This document shows positions 8,173 to 16,849 of a DNA stretch of 64,000 nt, in pieces. The position numbers and the translations under genes were made by a program. The stretch spans positions 434,001 through 498,000 of the forward strand of contig NZ_SOCA01000001.1 of NCBI RefSeq assembly GCF_004364345.1, written 5' to 3'. Position 1 is the stretch's first letter. Every line of letters begins with the position of its first letter. Source of the stretch: Prosthecobacter fusiformis. Its GTDB lineage: Bacteria > Verrucomicrobiota > Verrucomicrobiia > Verrucomicrobiales > Verrucomicrobiaceae. Under the pieces are notes generated by a model. That model worked only from the letters and a program-made list of their open reading frames with translations, did no database searches and was not told where the DNA came from.

Positions 8173-8823
8173 ATGATAGCCTCCGCCGTCACGCCGCAAT
8201 CCCGATCCCTCGGCCCGATTCCGCCGTTGGAAAACGCGGAGATGCTCAACCTCGCGGAATTCCTGCGCCGCTATGAGGATATGCACGACGTCAAGAAAGC
8301 CGAATTGATCGAAGGAATTACCCACATGCCCTCTCCCGTCCGCATCGATCTGCACGCCAAGCCTGATGGGATGATCCACGGCTGGCTTTTCACGTATGCC
8401 ATTGAGCATGGCCTGGAATTTTATCCCAATGCCACTTTGCTGCTGGATACGGAAAACTCTTTTCAGCCGGATGCGATCCTGTGCTCCAAACCACGTAAGG
8501 GTGGCCGGGTGTGGCTGAATGCCAAAGGGTATCTCTGCGGTGCGCCCGAACTGGTGGTAGAAGTAGCGGCCAGCACGGCGAGCATCGACCTGCGGGACAA
8601 GCTGCGGGTTTATCGCAGGAACGGCGTGAATGAATACATCGTCTGGCGCACCCAGGACAAGGAAGTGGACTGGTTTGTCCTCAAGGACGGGGAGTATGTC
8701 CCACAGAGCCTGGGGCGGGATCATAAACTCCGCAGCAGCACTTTTGCCGGCCTGGTCCTGGATGTGAAAGCCTTGCTGGCTCTGGATGGGGCGAAGCTGG
8801 TGGCAGCACTGAAGAAGGGATGA
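8173..8823 (+). CDS. Uma2 family endonuclease-like protein (DUF820)
   Basis: Member of the Uma2/DUF820 family, a PD-(D/E)xK nuclease-like fold with many paralogues in cyanobacteria, planctomycetes and verrucomicrobia; biological role unknown. The 216-aa product has the expected core: ELIEGITHMPSP, FQPDAILC (the Asp), PELVVEVAAST (the Glu) and DLRDKLRVYRRNGVNEYIVW (the Lys and terminal helix). It is divergent from the metal ATPase with only about 40 bp between starts. Likely complete. Confidence 0.88.
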   Translation: MIASAVTPQSRSLGPIPPLENAEMLNLAEFLRRYEDMHDVKKAELIEGITHMPSPVRIDLHAKPDGMIHGWLFTYAIEHGLEFYPNATLLLDTENSFQPDAILCSKPRKGGRVWLNAKGYLCGAPELVVEVAASTASIDLRDKLRVYRRNGVNEYIVWRTQDKEVDWFVLKDGEYVPQSLGRDHKLRSSTFAGLVLDVKALLALDGAKLVAALKKG

Positions 8824-8927
8824 GCGGCTTGGGGGCGAGTCTGCCCACACTCTTGCTCAATGCACCTGCTGCGCGTAGATTGGCCGAAATCTTGTACCTT
8901 TTGGTGCCGTAGTACTTCCACCCCCCA

Positions 8928-10265
8928 ATGAAAAATTCTTCCCAGTTTTCCCGTCGGCAGTTCCTGCGTGGTGCAGGCATCATGCTCGGCCTGCCGTGGT
9001 TTGAGTCCGTTTCGTCCTTTGGCGCACCGGTCATCAAAGGCACACCGCAGGCTCCACGGCGCCTGGGGATCTGCTTTTTCGGCAACGGGGTGAACCCTCA
9101 TCATTGGGGTGCGGCGAACGGCCCTGGCGGCCTGGAGTTCCTGCAAACGCTGAAGCCGCTGGACCCGGTGAAGAACAAGGTGATGGTCTTCAAGGGACTG
9201 TGGAATCCGTCCACGGTGGCAGGCCCAGGCGGGCACTATCCGAAGATGAACATTCTCTCCGGGCTGAAGGTGAAGCAGACGACCACGGATGTGGAAGTGG
9301 GCCTGACGATGGACCAGATCATCGCCAACAAAATCGGCCAGCAGACACCGGTGGCCAGCTTGGCCATTGGCACAGAGGGGCCCAAATACAGTACCGACAG
9401 CGGCTACACCTCCCTTTATTCCGCCTACCTTTCCTGGAGCAGCCCGACGACGCCTGCGCCGAAGGAGATCTACCCGCAGCAGGCCTTCGACCAGCTTTTT
9501 GATGACGGCAGCAAGCGTGCCCGTGACAAGAGTGTGCTGGATCTGGTGATGCAGGACGCCAGCAGTCTGCGTGGAAAGCTGAGCCGTCGCGATGGCCAGA
9601 AATTGGACGAATACCTCACCTCGGTAAGAGACCTGGAGCAGCGTATCGAGCGCTCTGAAAAGCTCAGCACGGCCGAGGCCACGACCCGTGGCTGGCAGCC
9701 GAGTGTCACCAAGCCCTGGCTGGCCCGCCCCGCCTCTGGCATCCCTGCACAGCAGGAGGAGCATGTGAAGCTGATGCTGGACATCATGGTCCTGGCTTTC
9801 CAAATGGACCGCACCCGTGTGGTGACGAACATGCTGACGAATGACCTCTCCAGCATGAACTTCGGTTTCCTAGGCGTCAAAGGCGGGCAGCATGAGCTTT
9901 CCCACCACGCCAACGATGCTGACCGCCTAGCCTCCTACCAAAAGTCTAACGAATACATGGTCAAGGTCTGGTCCGAGGCCCTGCAGAAGATGGAAGCCAC
10001 CCAGGAGGGTGAGCGCACGCTTTTAGACAACAGCATGATCATGCTGACCTCCAGCCTATATGACGGCAATGCCCACGACTCCACCCAGCTTCCCTTGATC
10101 CTCGCAGGTGGTGGCGGCGGCACCCTCCGTGGCGGACGTTACTTTGACTACAGCAAGGATCCAAACCGCAAGCTCTGCCGCCTGCATCTGGCAATGATGG
10201 ACCGCATGGGCGTGAAGACAGAGCACTTCGGCGATGCGGACAATCCGCTGCCGGATCTGGTGTGA
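8928..10265 (+). CDS. DUF1552 domain-containing protein, Tat-exported
   Basis: A 445-aa protein of the DUF1552 family common in Planctomycetes and Verrucomicrobia. The N-terminus carries a twin-arginine signal (SRRQFLRGAGIMLGLPWFES), so it is exported folded, suggesting a cofactor or metal. Family blocks such as GICFFGNGVNPHHWG, VFKGLWNP and MTSSLYDGNAHDSTQLP are present. In many genomes the gene pairs with a DUF1592/DUF1588 cytochrome-type protein; no such partner is seen here, so it stands alone. Function unknown. Confidence 0.9.
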   Translation: MKNSSQFSRRQFLRGAGIMLGLPWFESVSSFGAPVIKGTPQAPRRLGICFFGNGVNPHHWGAANGPGGLEFLQTLKPLDPVKNKVMVFKGLWNPSTVAGPGGHYPKMNILSGLKVKQTTTDVEVGLTMDQIIANKIGQQTPVASLAIGTEGPKYSTDSGYTSLYSAYLSWSSPTTPAPKEIYPQQAFDQLFDDGSKRARDKSVLDLVMQDASSLRGKLSRRDGQKLDEYLTSVRDLEQRIERSEKLSTAEATTRGWQPSVTKPWLARPASGIPAQQEEHVKLMLDIMVLAFQMDRTRVVTNMLTNDLSSMNFGFLGVKGGQHELSHHANDADRLASYQKSNEYMVKVWSEALQKMEATQEGERTLLDNSMIMLTSSLYDGNAHDSTQLPLILAGGGGGTLRGGRYFDYSKDPNRKLCRLHLAMMDRMGVKTEHFGDADNPLPDLV

Positions 10266-10298
10266 GGCGAGGGCTGTATGCTGATACAATTCCGAGAT

Positions 10299-10628
10299 TT
10301 ACTCGTTGCTGCGTGCACCCAATATCCTGCGAATCCTCGCAGGATGCCGCTTGCCACTCACTACCGCGAGAACAAAGCGCACATGGTCTCCGTCCGGTTC
10401 AAAAAAAACTTTGTGGGAGAACCGTTTTAGTTTTACCCAGCGGAGCTGATAACCTTCGGCATACAAAGTGCCGGATGCACGTCCTGTCGTCAGTCCCAGA
10501 AGAACAGCTTTAAAGTCATCTTTAAACAGGTTAGCCAAATCCTCATCTAACTCTCCAAAATACGCTAAAGCATCCTGGTAATCAGCAGAAGCTTCGGGGT
10601 GGTGAATGAGCTTATAGCGAAAAGCCAT
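10299..10628 (-). CDS. RelE/ParE family toxin
   Basis: Small basic protein (109 aa) of the RelE/ParE superfamily. The N-terminal FRYKLIHHPEASADYQDALAYF matches the usual first strand and helix, and the end (VRFVLAVVSGKRHPARI) the final strands with a conserved GKRHP-type turn. The start codon lies inside the antitoxin gene (17-bp overlap, different frame), typical of antitoxin-first pairs. A 9-bp hairpin, ATCCTGCGA/TCGCAGGAT at 10324-10345, lies in its 3' end. Whether it cleaves mRNA or poisons gyrase cannot be told. Confidence 0.85.
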   Translation of the reverse strand: MAFRYKLIHHPEASADYQDALAYFGELDEDLANLFKDDFKAVLLGLTTGRASGTLYAEGYQLRWVKLKRFSHKVFFEPDGDHVRFVLAVVSGKRHPARIRRILGARSNE

Positions 10629-10824
10629 AGGCCTCTTCCGTCGTCATTCCTTTGACAGTGCCTTTGCGAAGTTGTTCTGCCCTTTTTGACAAATCCTGCA
10701 GAAGATTTTGATCAAATTCAGAGGCGTCATCCAAGCTTTCCAGCAGCAACGTGGCCAATCCCATGCGCTGCTGAGGAGGCAGTGCCAGAGCTTTACGGCT
10801 AACCGGATTTATCACATGTGCCAT
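10612..10824 (-). CDS. Addiction-module antitoxin
   Basis: 70-aa antitoxin of the 'putative addiction module component' type. It has a short N-terminal segment, LPPQQRMGLATLLLESLDD (helical, hydrophobic, the family hallmark), and a charged C-terminus that would wrap the toxin. It precedes and overlaps the RelE/ParE-type toxin by 17 bp, so the two are translationally coupled. No DNA-binding domain is evident. Confidence 0.82.
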   Translation of the reverse strand: MAHVINPVSRKALALPPQQRMGLATLLLESLDDASEFDQNLLQDLSKRAEQLRKGTVKGMTTEEAYGFSL

Positions 10825-10918
10825 ATCAAAAGGATAACTCTTCCGAGCCAGCCGTCAAGCTCCCCTCTATCTGCCCGAGAGGGCTAGTAAGCGATGGCCC
10901 AATTGAAGGGCCACCTCG

Positions 10919-12364
10919 TCACTTCCCCAGCAGCGGTCCCTCAAAAAGGAGGATGGATTCTTTCTTGGCAAGGCGGGTAAGCTCGGCGGTGAAGCCGGAT
11001 TTGGAGAAAAGGACGAAGTGTTTTCTCCACTTCTTCAGGCGGGGGAAGGTCTCCGCTTTGACCTGCAATTCTGTCAGCACTGAGACGTCCATTTTACGGG
11101 AGGTCCAGCGGCATTCGCCAAAGAGGGCGGCTTGGGATTTGCGATTGAGGGCGAAGACATCCACCTCGGAGCGCGGGGTCCAGGCACGGCCGACTTTGTC
11201 GGGTTTGAAGGGCAGTTTTCCTGCGGCACCCAGTGCTTCCAGATGGCGCCTGGACAGTTCTTCATAGCCCGTTTTGCCCACGTAGGAATCGAAGCGAGCG
11301 GTGATCTTTTCCATGTGCTCGGTCATCCGGTTACGCTCGACGAGATCTGGGTGCGGATGGATGAATTCAAAGTGGAAACGCATGAACGGATCGCGGATCT
11401 CATACCGGCTGAGGCGTGTTTGTGAGGCGTTCGGAGCCTCGGCAGACTGCACGCGGCGGACGAGTTTCAGGTCCAGGAGATGGTTTAGATATTTGCCGAT
11501 GTGGGTGATGGGCAGCCCGGTGGTTTTAGCGATGGCCACGGGGGTGCGCAGCCCACCGCCGATGGCTTCCAGCAGGCCCAGGTAGGTTCGTGGCTCAGCG
11601 ATTTCATCATGGATGAGGAAGACGGCCTCATGCCGGAAAAGGGTGGAGGGGGACAGCAGCAGATCCCGGATGTTGTTCATCACGGGTGCGCGGTCATCCC
11701 ACATCTCCAGGTACTTCGGCACGCCGCCGAGTACGCTGTAAGTCTCCACGATCTGCTGGGGGCTGTAGCGCGGCAAAAACTTGCCCAGATGCGCGGGCGA
11801 AACTTCATCTAGCAGGAGGGAGGCGGTGGCACGTCCGTAGAGGGGCTGCCTCGGGGTGAAGAACTGCTCATGCATCATGTGATACTGCGAACCGCAGAGG
11901 ATAAGCTTGATCTGGGAGCCCTGCTTCTGCGCATCCCAGATCTTTTGCAGCAGGGAGGCCAGCCCGGGGACGCTCTCGAGCAGATAGGGAAACTCGTCAA
12001 TGCCCGCCACGAGGGCTTCCGTTTTGGCGAGGGCAAACATCTGTTTGAAGGCATCCTCCCAGGTGGCAAAGCTGAGCCGTGCGGCAATCTCCGCATCCAG
12101 GCAGGAGGCGAGCGCTTCCGAAAAACTGCGCAAAAGGATCTCCGGCGTACTGCGGTGAGCCACCCAGTAAAAGCCACGGATCTTGGTCCTCGGCCTACCG
12201 GACATCCAGTGGGTAATGAGGGCGGTCTTGCCAATGCGCCGCCGTCCATACACCACCATGAACTGCGCCCCAGCTTTGCGGCGAAAGGCATCCAGCAGGG
12301 CGACCTCATCCTGCCGGTTGACGAACGGTGGCCGACCTGGCCCAGGATCTTCTTCAAATGACAT
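10919..12364 (-). CDS. AAA ATPase of the archaeal-type ATPase/DUF234 family
   Basis: ATP-binding protein of 481 aa. From ATG 12364: Walker A GRRRIGKT at about 40-47, Walker B in ALVAGIDEFPYL, a winged-helix segment (TPVAIAKTTGLPITHIGKYLNHLLDLKLVRR), then a C-terminal DUF234 region with a PD-(D/E)xK-like pattern (RSEVDVFALN...GECRW). Such proteins are numerous in archaea and scattered bacteria, often in mobile contexts; function unknown. The frame is open up to ATG 12457, but the extra 31 residues are translated from a duplicated leader sequence, so the internal ATG is preferred. A TATATT -10-like box lies about 10 bp upstream of it. Confidence 0.85.
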   Translation of the reverse strand: MSFEEDPGPGRPPFVNRQDEVALLDAFRRKAGAQFMVVYGRRRIGKTALITHWMSGRPRTKIRGFYWVAHRSTPEILLRSFSEALASCLDAEIAARLSFATWEDAFKQMFALAKTEALVAGIDEFPYLLESVPGLASLLQKIWDAQKQGSQIKLILCGSQYHMMHEQFFTPRQPLYGRATASLLLDEVSPAHLGKFLPRYSPQQIVETYSVLGGVPKYLEMWDDRAPVMNNIRDLLLSPSTLFRHEAVFLIHDEIAEPRTYLGLLEAIGGGLRTPVAIAKTTGLPITHIGKYLNHLLDLKLVRRVQSAEAPNASQTRLSRYEIRDPFMRFHFEFIHPHPDLVERNRMTEHMEKITARFDSYVGKTGYEELSRRHLEALGAAGKLPFKPDKVGRAWTPRSEVDVFALNRKSQAALFGECRWTSRKMDVSVLTELQVKAETFPRLKKWRKHFVLFSKSGFTAELTRLAKKESILLFEGPLLGK

Positions 12365-12505
12365 GATGAGTAATATACTAACCTTGTCACTTGTTGCAAT
12401 ATTATTTCCACTCGTTTGCCCCAATCCAGAACTGAAAATGAAGAATCCTTCATTCATTAAACAAGTGACATGATGAGTAATATACTAACCTTGTCACTTG
12501 TTGAA
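12361..12505 (-). repeat. Duplicated promoter/leader: two direct 36-bp copies
   Basis: The 36 bp beginning ACATGATGAGTAATATAC occur at 12361-12396 and again at 12469-12504. Read on the minus strand each has a candidate -35 (TTGCAA or TTTCAA), 16 bp, TATATT, then ATGTCA. Copy 1 starts the ATPase. Copy 2 starts a four-codon frame, MSLV, then stop. Copy 2 is also flanked by the perfect inverted repeat ACAAGTGACA/TGTCACTTGT (12461-12470 and 12492-12501). Confidence 0.8.
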
Positions 12506-12597
12506 ACATGATTATTCACCGATTTGGCCAAGCCCTGAAACTGCGGCCTTGTGCAGCGTTGAATCCACCGCATTTTCCAGGCTGACTTTTTCCGTTC

Positions 12598-13542
12598 ATG
12601 AACCGCATTGACCGCCTCACCGGCATGATCCTGCTGCTGCAAAGCCACCGTGTCATCACGGCGGAGCAGATTGCGGGGCATTATGAAATGAGCGTGCGTA
12701 CGGTTTACCGGGACCTGGCGGCACTGGGGGAAGCAGGCGTGCCCATCGTGGCGGAAGCGGGTGTCGGCTACAGCCTGATGCGGGGGTATCACATCCCACC
12801 CGTGATGTTTACGGAGCACGAAGCAGCCGCTTTGTTTATGAGCGGTGAAGTGACGGAACAGATCGCCGATGACTCCCTGCGGGGAGCACTTCGCTCTGCC
12901 CTGCTGAAGGTAAGGGCTGTGCTGCCGAAGGAGAGACAGGATCATCTAAACAAGCTCAAAAAATCTGTCGGTGTGTGGATCAGTTCGAGGACGAAAGAGG
13001 ATGAAAAGAGGTCACTGATGCCACTGCAGCAGGCCTTGGTCCAGAGACGCTGTGTGGCCTTATGCTACAATGCGGGTGGGCGCGGGGAGCACACCACCCG
13101 TACAGTGGAGCCGCTGGGCATGATGTTTTATGCCCGTGAATGGCACCTCATCGCCTTTTGCCGACTGCGGAAGGAGTTTCGTGATTTCCGCCTGGACCGG
13201 GTGGTGAGCTGGGAGGTCTTGCAGGAGAGTTTCAGTGGCCATGAAGACTTCTCGGTGAAGAGCTTTCTCGCCGGAGTGCTGAATGAACAGGAGGCCATCA
13301 CTACCATCGTCCTTTTCCAGCCTGCGGCCCTAGACCGGGTGCGGCGGGAGATGATGTGCGCCCAGGTCACGGAAGAAACGCTGCCAGATGGTCAGGTGCG
13401 CATGGAGATGCTGGCTTATTCTCAAGACTGGCTGCTAGGATGGCTGCTCAGCCTGGGCCCCCATGCCCAGGTGCTGCATCCGCCAGAGATGCGCCATGCG
13501 ATGCATGAAAGGGCGGTGAAAATCGCTCAGGCGCATGCCTGA
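12598..13542 (+). CDS. WYL-domain transcriptional regulator (YafY type)
   Basis: 314-aa regulator with an N-terminal HTH (residues about 1-60: DRLTGMILLLQSHRVITAEQIAG, then MSVRTVYRDLAALGEAGVPI) and a C-terminal WYL-type ligand domain (TRTVEPLGMMFYAREWHLIAFCRLRKEFRDFRLDRV). This architecture is the YafY family, typically a ligand-responsive repressor of a neighbouring gene. The VOC protein 109 bp downstream on the same strand is the natural target or partner; the same pairing is common in other bacteria. Confidence 0.9.
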   Translation: MNRIDRLTGMILLLQSHRVITAEQIAGHYEMSVRTVYRDLAALGEAGVPIVAEAGVGYSLMRGYHIPPVMFTEHEAAALFMSGEVTEQIADDSLRGALRSALLKVRAVLPKERQDHLNKLKKSVGVWISSRTKEDEKRSLMPLQQALVQRRCVALCYNAGGRGEHTTRTVEPLGMMFYAREWHLIAFCRLRKEFRDFRLDRVVSWEVLQESFSGHEDFSVKSFLAGVLNEQEAITTIVLFQPAALDRVRREMMCAQVTEETLPDGQVRMEMLAYSQDWLLGWLLSLGPHAQVLHPPEMRHAMHERAVKIAQAHA

Positions 13543-13651
13543 ATGTTTTTTCGTCTGTCGAAGTACTCTCCTGACATAGGGCTGTCAGCAGTCCGTGCTT
13601 ACATACCCATGTTCTTCCAAAAACCGGAGAGCTTAAACCACACCTACCTTT

Positions 13652-14023
13652 ATGAAAACCAACGCAATCAACTGGTTCGAAATCTACGTCACTGACCTCG
13701 GCCGTGCCCGGACCTTTTATGAAACGATCTTGGAGGGCAAGCTCCAGGATGCAGGCATGGACGGCTGCGAGATGGCCATCTTTCCTTATGACAATATGGC
13801 CGGGATCGGCGGAGCACTCACCAAAATGGAAGGCTGCAAACCCGGCCCAGGCGGCACGATCGTTTACCTGAATGTGGAAGGAGACCTGGATGGCGTGCTG
13901 TCCCGCATTCCTGCCGCAGGCGGCAAGGTGATCCGTGATCGCCTAGCCATCCCGCCGCATGGTTTCATCGGGATCTTTGAGGATCCTGAAGGCAACGTGG
14001 TGGGATTGCACAGCATGGTCTAA
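13652..14023 (+). CDS. VOC family protein (glyoxalase/bleomycin-resistance fold)
   Basis: 123-aa protein with one vicinal-oxygen-chelate module pair: INWFEIYVTDLGRARTFYETIL at the N-terminus and GFIGIFEDPEGNVVGLHSM at the C-terminus, with the terminal Glu/His positions of the metal site. It may be an isomerase, dioxygenase-like enzyme or small-molecule binder; VOC sequences do not reveal the substrate. It follows the WYL regulator and ends at a bidirectional hairpin terminator. Confidence 0.88.
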   Translation: MKTNAINWFEIYVTDLGRARTFYETILEGKLQDAGMDGCEMAIFPYDNMAGIGGALTKMEGCKPGPGGTIVYLNVEGDLDGVLSRIPAAGGKVIRDRLAIPPHGFIGIFEDPEGNVVGLHSMV

Positions 14024-14034
14024 AGCCAACAAAA

Positions 14035-14061
14035 GCCTGGAGTGCAATGAGCGCTCCAGGC
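14035..14061. terminator. Bidirectional intrinsic terminator
   Basis: Perfect 8-bp stem GCCTGGAG/CTCCAGGC (14035-14042 and 14054-14061). It is followed on the plus strand by GGAATTTT and, read on the minus strand, by TTTTGTTGG. It lies between the convergent VOC and FAD-oxidoreductase genes and could serve both. Confidence 0.7.
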
Positions 14062-14068
14062 CGGAATT

Positions 14069-15517
14069 TTAGGCGCGATGGCCGATCTCCTTCAGCTTTG
14101 CCTCGCCCTCACTCCAGGCCACGTCATGCGGCATGCGCTTGGTCGTGGCAGCAATGGCGGCTACCACACCGGCGGCTTCGCCCATGGATACGGCATTGCC
14201 GGTGACGCGATAGCTGGAATGGGAAATGAAATCGCCGCTGATGCAGCGCCCGGCCATCATGAGACCATCCACATCTTTGGCGATCAGGGCACGCAGCGGG
14301 ATGTCATAAGGCTTCACCTTGATGTTGGTGACATGGATGGGGGCTTTGTTTTGGTTATGCTCGGCGCTCGTGGCGTGAACATCCACGCCGAAAGTGGCGC
14401 GAGTGACGCCGTCATCATAGCGGGCTCCTTTCACCAAGTCCTCCTCCGTGACGGTAAACCGGCCCATGATGCGTCGGCCATCCCGCACACCGATCTGCTC
14501 CGCCGTGGCAACAATCTGGATGCCCTCCCAGGGGCCGCCCAGGCTGCGGAGACCATTCACCATCTTATTCATCTCCGCCCGTGCGCGCACGGTAGCGGCG
14601 GTGATTTCGGCAGCGTCCCAAGGCTTGATGCCATACTCATGGTTCAGCATTGCAAAGATCAGATTGCCACGGATATGCCACAGCGTGGAGCCTGCATAGG
14701 AGGGGAAATGCCCTGTGCTGACGATGACGTCCTTGATGCGTTTTTTCTTCTCGCTGTCCGTGTTTTCTCCTTCATTCGGTTTTCCAAAACGGACAAATTC
14801 ACGCAGGGCTTCCACATCCTTCACCATCAGCAGGGCATTGAGCGACATGGGCTGGCAGGGGCAGTCTTTGGCTTCACCGATTTCAAAATTGCACCCGGCA
14901 TGAGCACCCAGGTCGCCATCACCGGTGGTATCAATAAATACAGGCGCACTCCAGGCCTGGCGGCCGGATTTGGACTCGGTGACCACCGTGGTCAATTTCC
15001 GCCCTTCACGATAGGCCGCAGCCACCCGGGTATGAAATTGGAACTTCACTCCAGCCTCCACACACATCTCTTCCAGCAGCATTTTCAGCGCCTCCGGGTC
15101 ATAGCAGAAACGCCGGGCACTGGTGGAATTCGCGCGTGCATCCCGAGCATCCAGACGGTCCCGCAGTTCCTTAGCGATACCGGGTTTGTCGAAATCCAGG
15201 AAGTACCCCAGCAGACCCGCCGTCCACACTCCGCCCAGGCAGCCGCGCCATTCGAATAAACGCACTCGCGCCCCCGCCCGCGCTGCCGTGATGGCTGCGG
15301 CGATCCCCGCAGGACCTGCGCCGCAGACGATGACGTCCGTATCTTCCACCAAAGGCAGGTCGCGGGCCGGTTCATTGAAGGAGTCATCACTCTGTGCGAT
15401 CACTTTTTCCACTTCAGCAGCCGAGAGGATGCCGGGGGTAATGACCGCCCCAGTGAAAGCAGCACGGAGGAAGGAACGGCGTTTGAGATCGGCAGAAGAA
15501 AGGGGTGTCGTGGACAT
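14069..15517 (-). CDS. FAD-dependent oxidoreductase, Tat-exported
   Basis: 482-aa flavoprotein of the PF12831-type FAD-dependent oxidoreductase family. A twin-arginine motif (LKRRSFLRAAFTGAVITPG) is followed by the dinucleotide-binding fold VIVCGAGPAGIAAAITAARAG and GGVWTAGLLGYFLDF. The C-terminal region RCISGDFISHSSYRVTGNAVSMGEAAG is the FAD ribityl-binding block of this family. Exported versions abound in Planctomycetes and Verrucomicrobia; substrates are unknown. Convergent with VOC across a shared terminator. Confidence 0.88.
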   Translation of the reverse strand: MSTTPLSSADLKRRSFLRAAFTGAVITPGILSAAEVEKVIAQSDDSFNEPARDLPLVEDTDVIVCGAGPAGIAAAITAARAGARVRLFEWRGCLGGVWTAGLLGYFLDFDKPGIAKELRDRLDARDARANSTSARRFCYDPEALKMLLEEMCVEAGVKFQFHTRVAAAYREGRKLTTVVTESKSGRQAWSAPVFIDTTGDGDLGAHAGCNFEIGEAKDCPCQPMSLNALLMVKDVEALREFVRFGKPNEGENTDSEKKKRIKDVIVSTGHFPSYAGSTLWHIRGNLIFAMLNHEYGIKPWDAAEITAATVRARAEMNKMVNGLRSLGGPWEGIQIVATAEQIGVRDGRRIMGRFTVTEEDLVKGARYDDGVTRATFGVDVHATSAEHNQNKAPIHVTNIKVKPYDIPLRALIAKDVDGLMMAGRCISGDFISHSSYRVTGNAVSMGEAAGVVAAIAATTKRMPHDVAWSEGEAKLKEIGHRA

Positions 15518-15627
15518 AAGTAGCGAAAGGAGTTAACGCTGCTCACCCGTCCATTCTTTGGAAGAGTTTCCCTTATCCCATCATCGAAAACTGGAACTTG
15601 CCCGGCCTACGACGTATCCCTTTGACT

Positions 15628-16779
15628 GTGCCAGCTTACTTCGACCACAACGCCACCACCCCACTCTGCCCAGCCGCCCGGGAGGCCTGGCTACACGCCA
15701 GTGACCGGCACTGGCACAATGCCTCCAGTCTATATCGAGAAGCCGGCCTCACCAGCCAGGCGCTGGAAGCCGCCCGCGAGGAACTGGGTGACCTGCTGGG
15801 CGTGGAGCCGGAGCGTGTGGTCTTTACCTCTGGAGCGACGGAATCTAACAATGCGCTTTTTGCCGGACTGTCAAAATGCCTAGCTCCTGATGCCGTGGTA
15901 GCGATTTCCGCCATTGAGCACCCCAGTGTGCGGGAGGCCGCGCGGGCCTGGTTGGGCAGAGGCCGGGTCATCGAGATTCCAGTGGACCCACAAGGTCTGG
16001 TGCAGACAGGGGTCTTGCACACTCTCGTGCAGCAGTATGCACCCGCTCTCGTCTCCGTGATGGCAGCTAACAATGAAAGCGGCGTCATCCAGCCCTGGCA
16101 GGAGCTTTTCAAACTGTGCCAGGAAAACGGTGTCCATTTCCACACCGATGCAGCGCAGTGGATGGGCAAGCTGCCAGCGGAGGAGCTGGGGGCCTGCAAC
16201 TACATCACGGGCAGTGCGCACAAATTTGGTGGCCCCAAAGGCATCGGTTTTTTAGTCTTGGCCCATGCTGCCGAAAGTTTTCCCCTGCTCCATGGCGGTC
16301 CTCAGGAACATGGACACCGCGCAGGCACAGAAAATTATCCCGCCATTGCAGCCATGGTGGCGGCGCTCAAAGCAGCGAATAAAGGCCTGCCTGAAATCGC
16401 CTCCGCACAAAGCCATCATCGGGATGCATTCCTCACCCAAATGAAACTGGCTTTTCCGGGGCTGCGAGTGATTTCAGAAAGGGCACCACGACTGTGGAAT
16501 ACCGCGCTCATGGTCATGCCCCGACACGATAACCTCAAGTGGCTCACGCGTCTGACACGCCGTGGTTTCGCCATCTCCACCGGCTCCGCTTGCAGTTCTG
16601 GAAAGGAAGGCTCCTCAGTCGTCGTCCAGGCCCTGGGAGCGAGCTGGGAGGAACTGAAACGGGTGGTGCGCGTCAGCGGTGGCTGGGATACGACAGCTGA
16701 GGCATGGCAGGATCTCGCGACGGCTTTTGAGGAGGTAGGCACAGAGCTGGATGCCGGAGGCAGACCACAGGATAAGTGA
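15628..16779 (+). CDS. Cysteine desulfurase family aminotransferase (NifS/IscS-like)
   Basis: PLP enzyme that transfers sulfur from cysteine to an active-site Cys for Fe-S cluster or thio-cofactor synthesis. Key features: YFDHNATTP at the N-terminus, SGATESNN, HTDAAQ, PLP lysine K199 in GSAHKFGGPKG, and the catalytic C322 in STGSACSSGKEG (numbering from GTG 15628). The frame extends to TTG 15598, but homologues start next to YFDHNATTP, so GTG 15628 is chosen; no ribosome-binding site helps decide. No IscU or SUF partner adjoins it. Confidence 0.88.
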   Translation: MPAYFDHNATTPLCPAAREAWLHASDRHWHNASSLYREAGLTSQALEAAREELGDLLGVEPERVVFTSGATESNNALFAGLSKCLAPDAVVAISAIEHPSVREAARAWLGRGRVIEIPVDPQGLVQTGVLHTLVQQYAPALVSVMAANNESGVIQPWQELFKLCQENGVHFHTDAAQWMGKLPAEELGACNYITGSAHKFGGPKGIGFLVLAHAAESFPLLHGGPQEHGHRAGTENYPAIAAMVAALKAANKGLPEIASAQSHHRDAFLTQMKLAFPGLRVISERAPRLWNTALMVMPRHDNLKWLTRLTRRGFAISTGSACSSGKEGSSVVVQALGASWEELKRVVRVSGGWDTTAEAWQDLATAFEEVGTELDAGGRPQDK

Positions 16780-16849
16780 TGCCAGATATCCCCCTGCTTG
16801 AAGGATCTCCCCGCCATTAACGTTCCCAGGCCAGCGTCCTGATCCATCC

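Noticed and set aside
12457-12945. 162-codon minus-strand frame before the ATPase
   Set aside because: Mostly antisense to the WYL regulator. Its C-terminal resemblance to the ATPase leader (TSDKVSILLIMS) is due to the duplicated 36-bp block.
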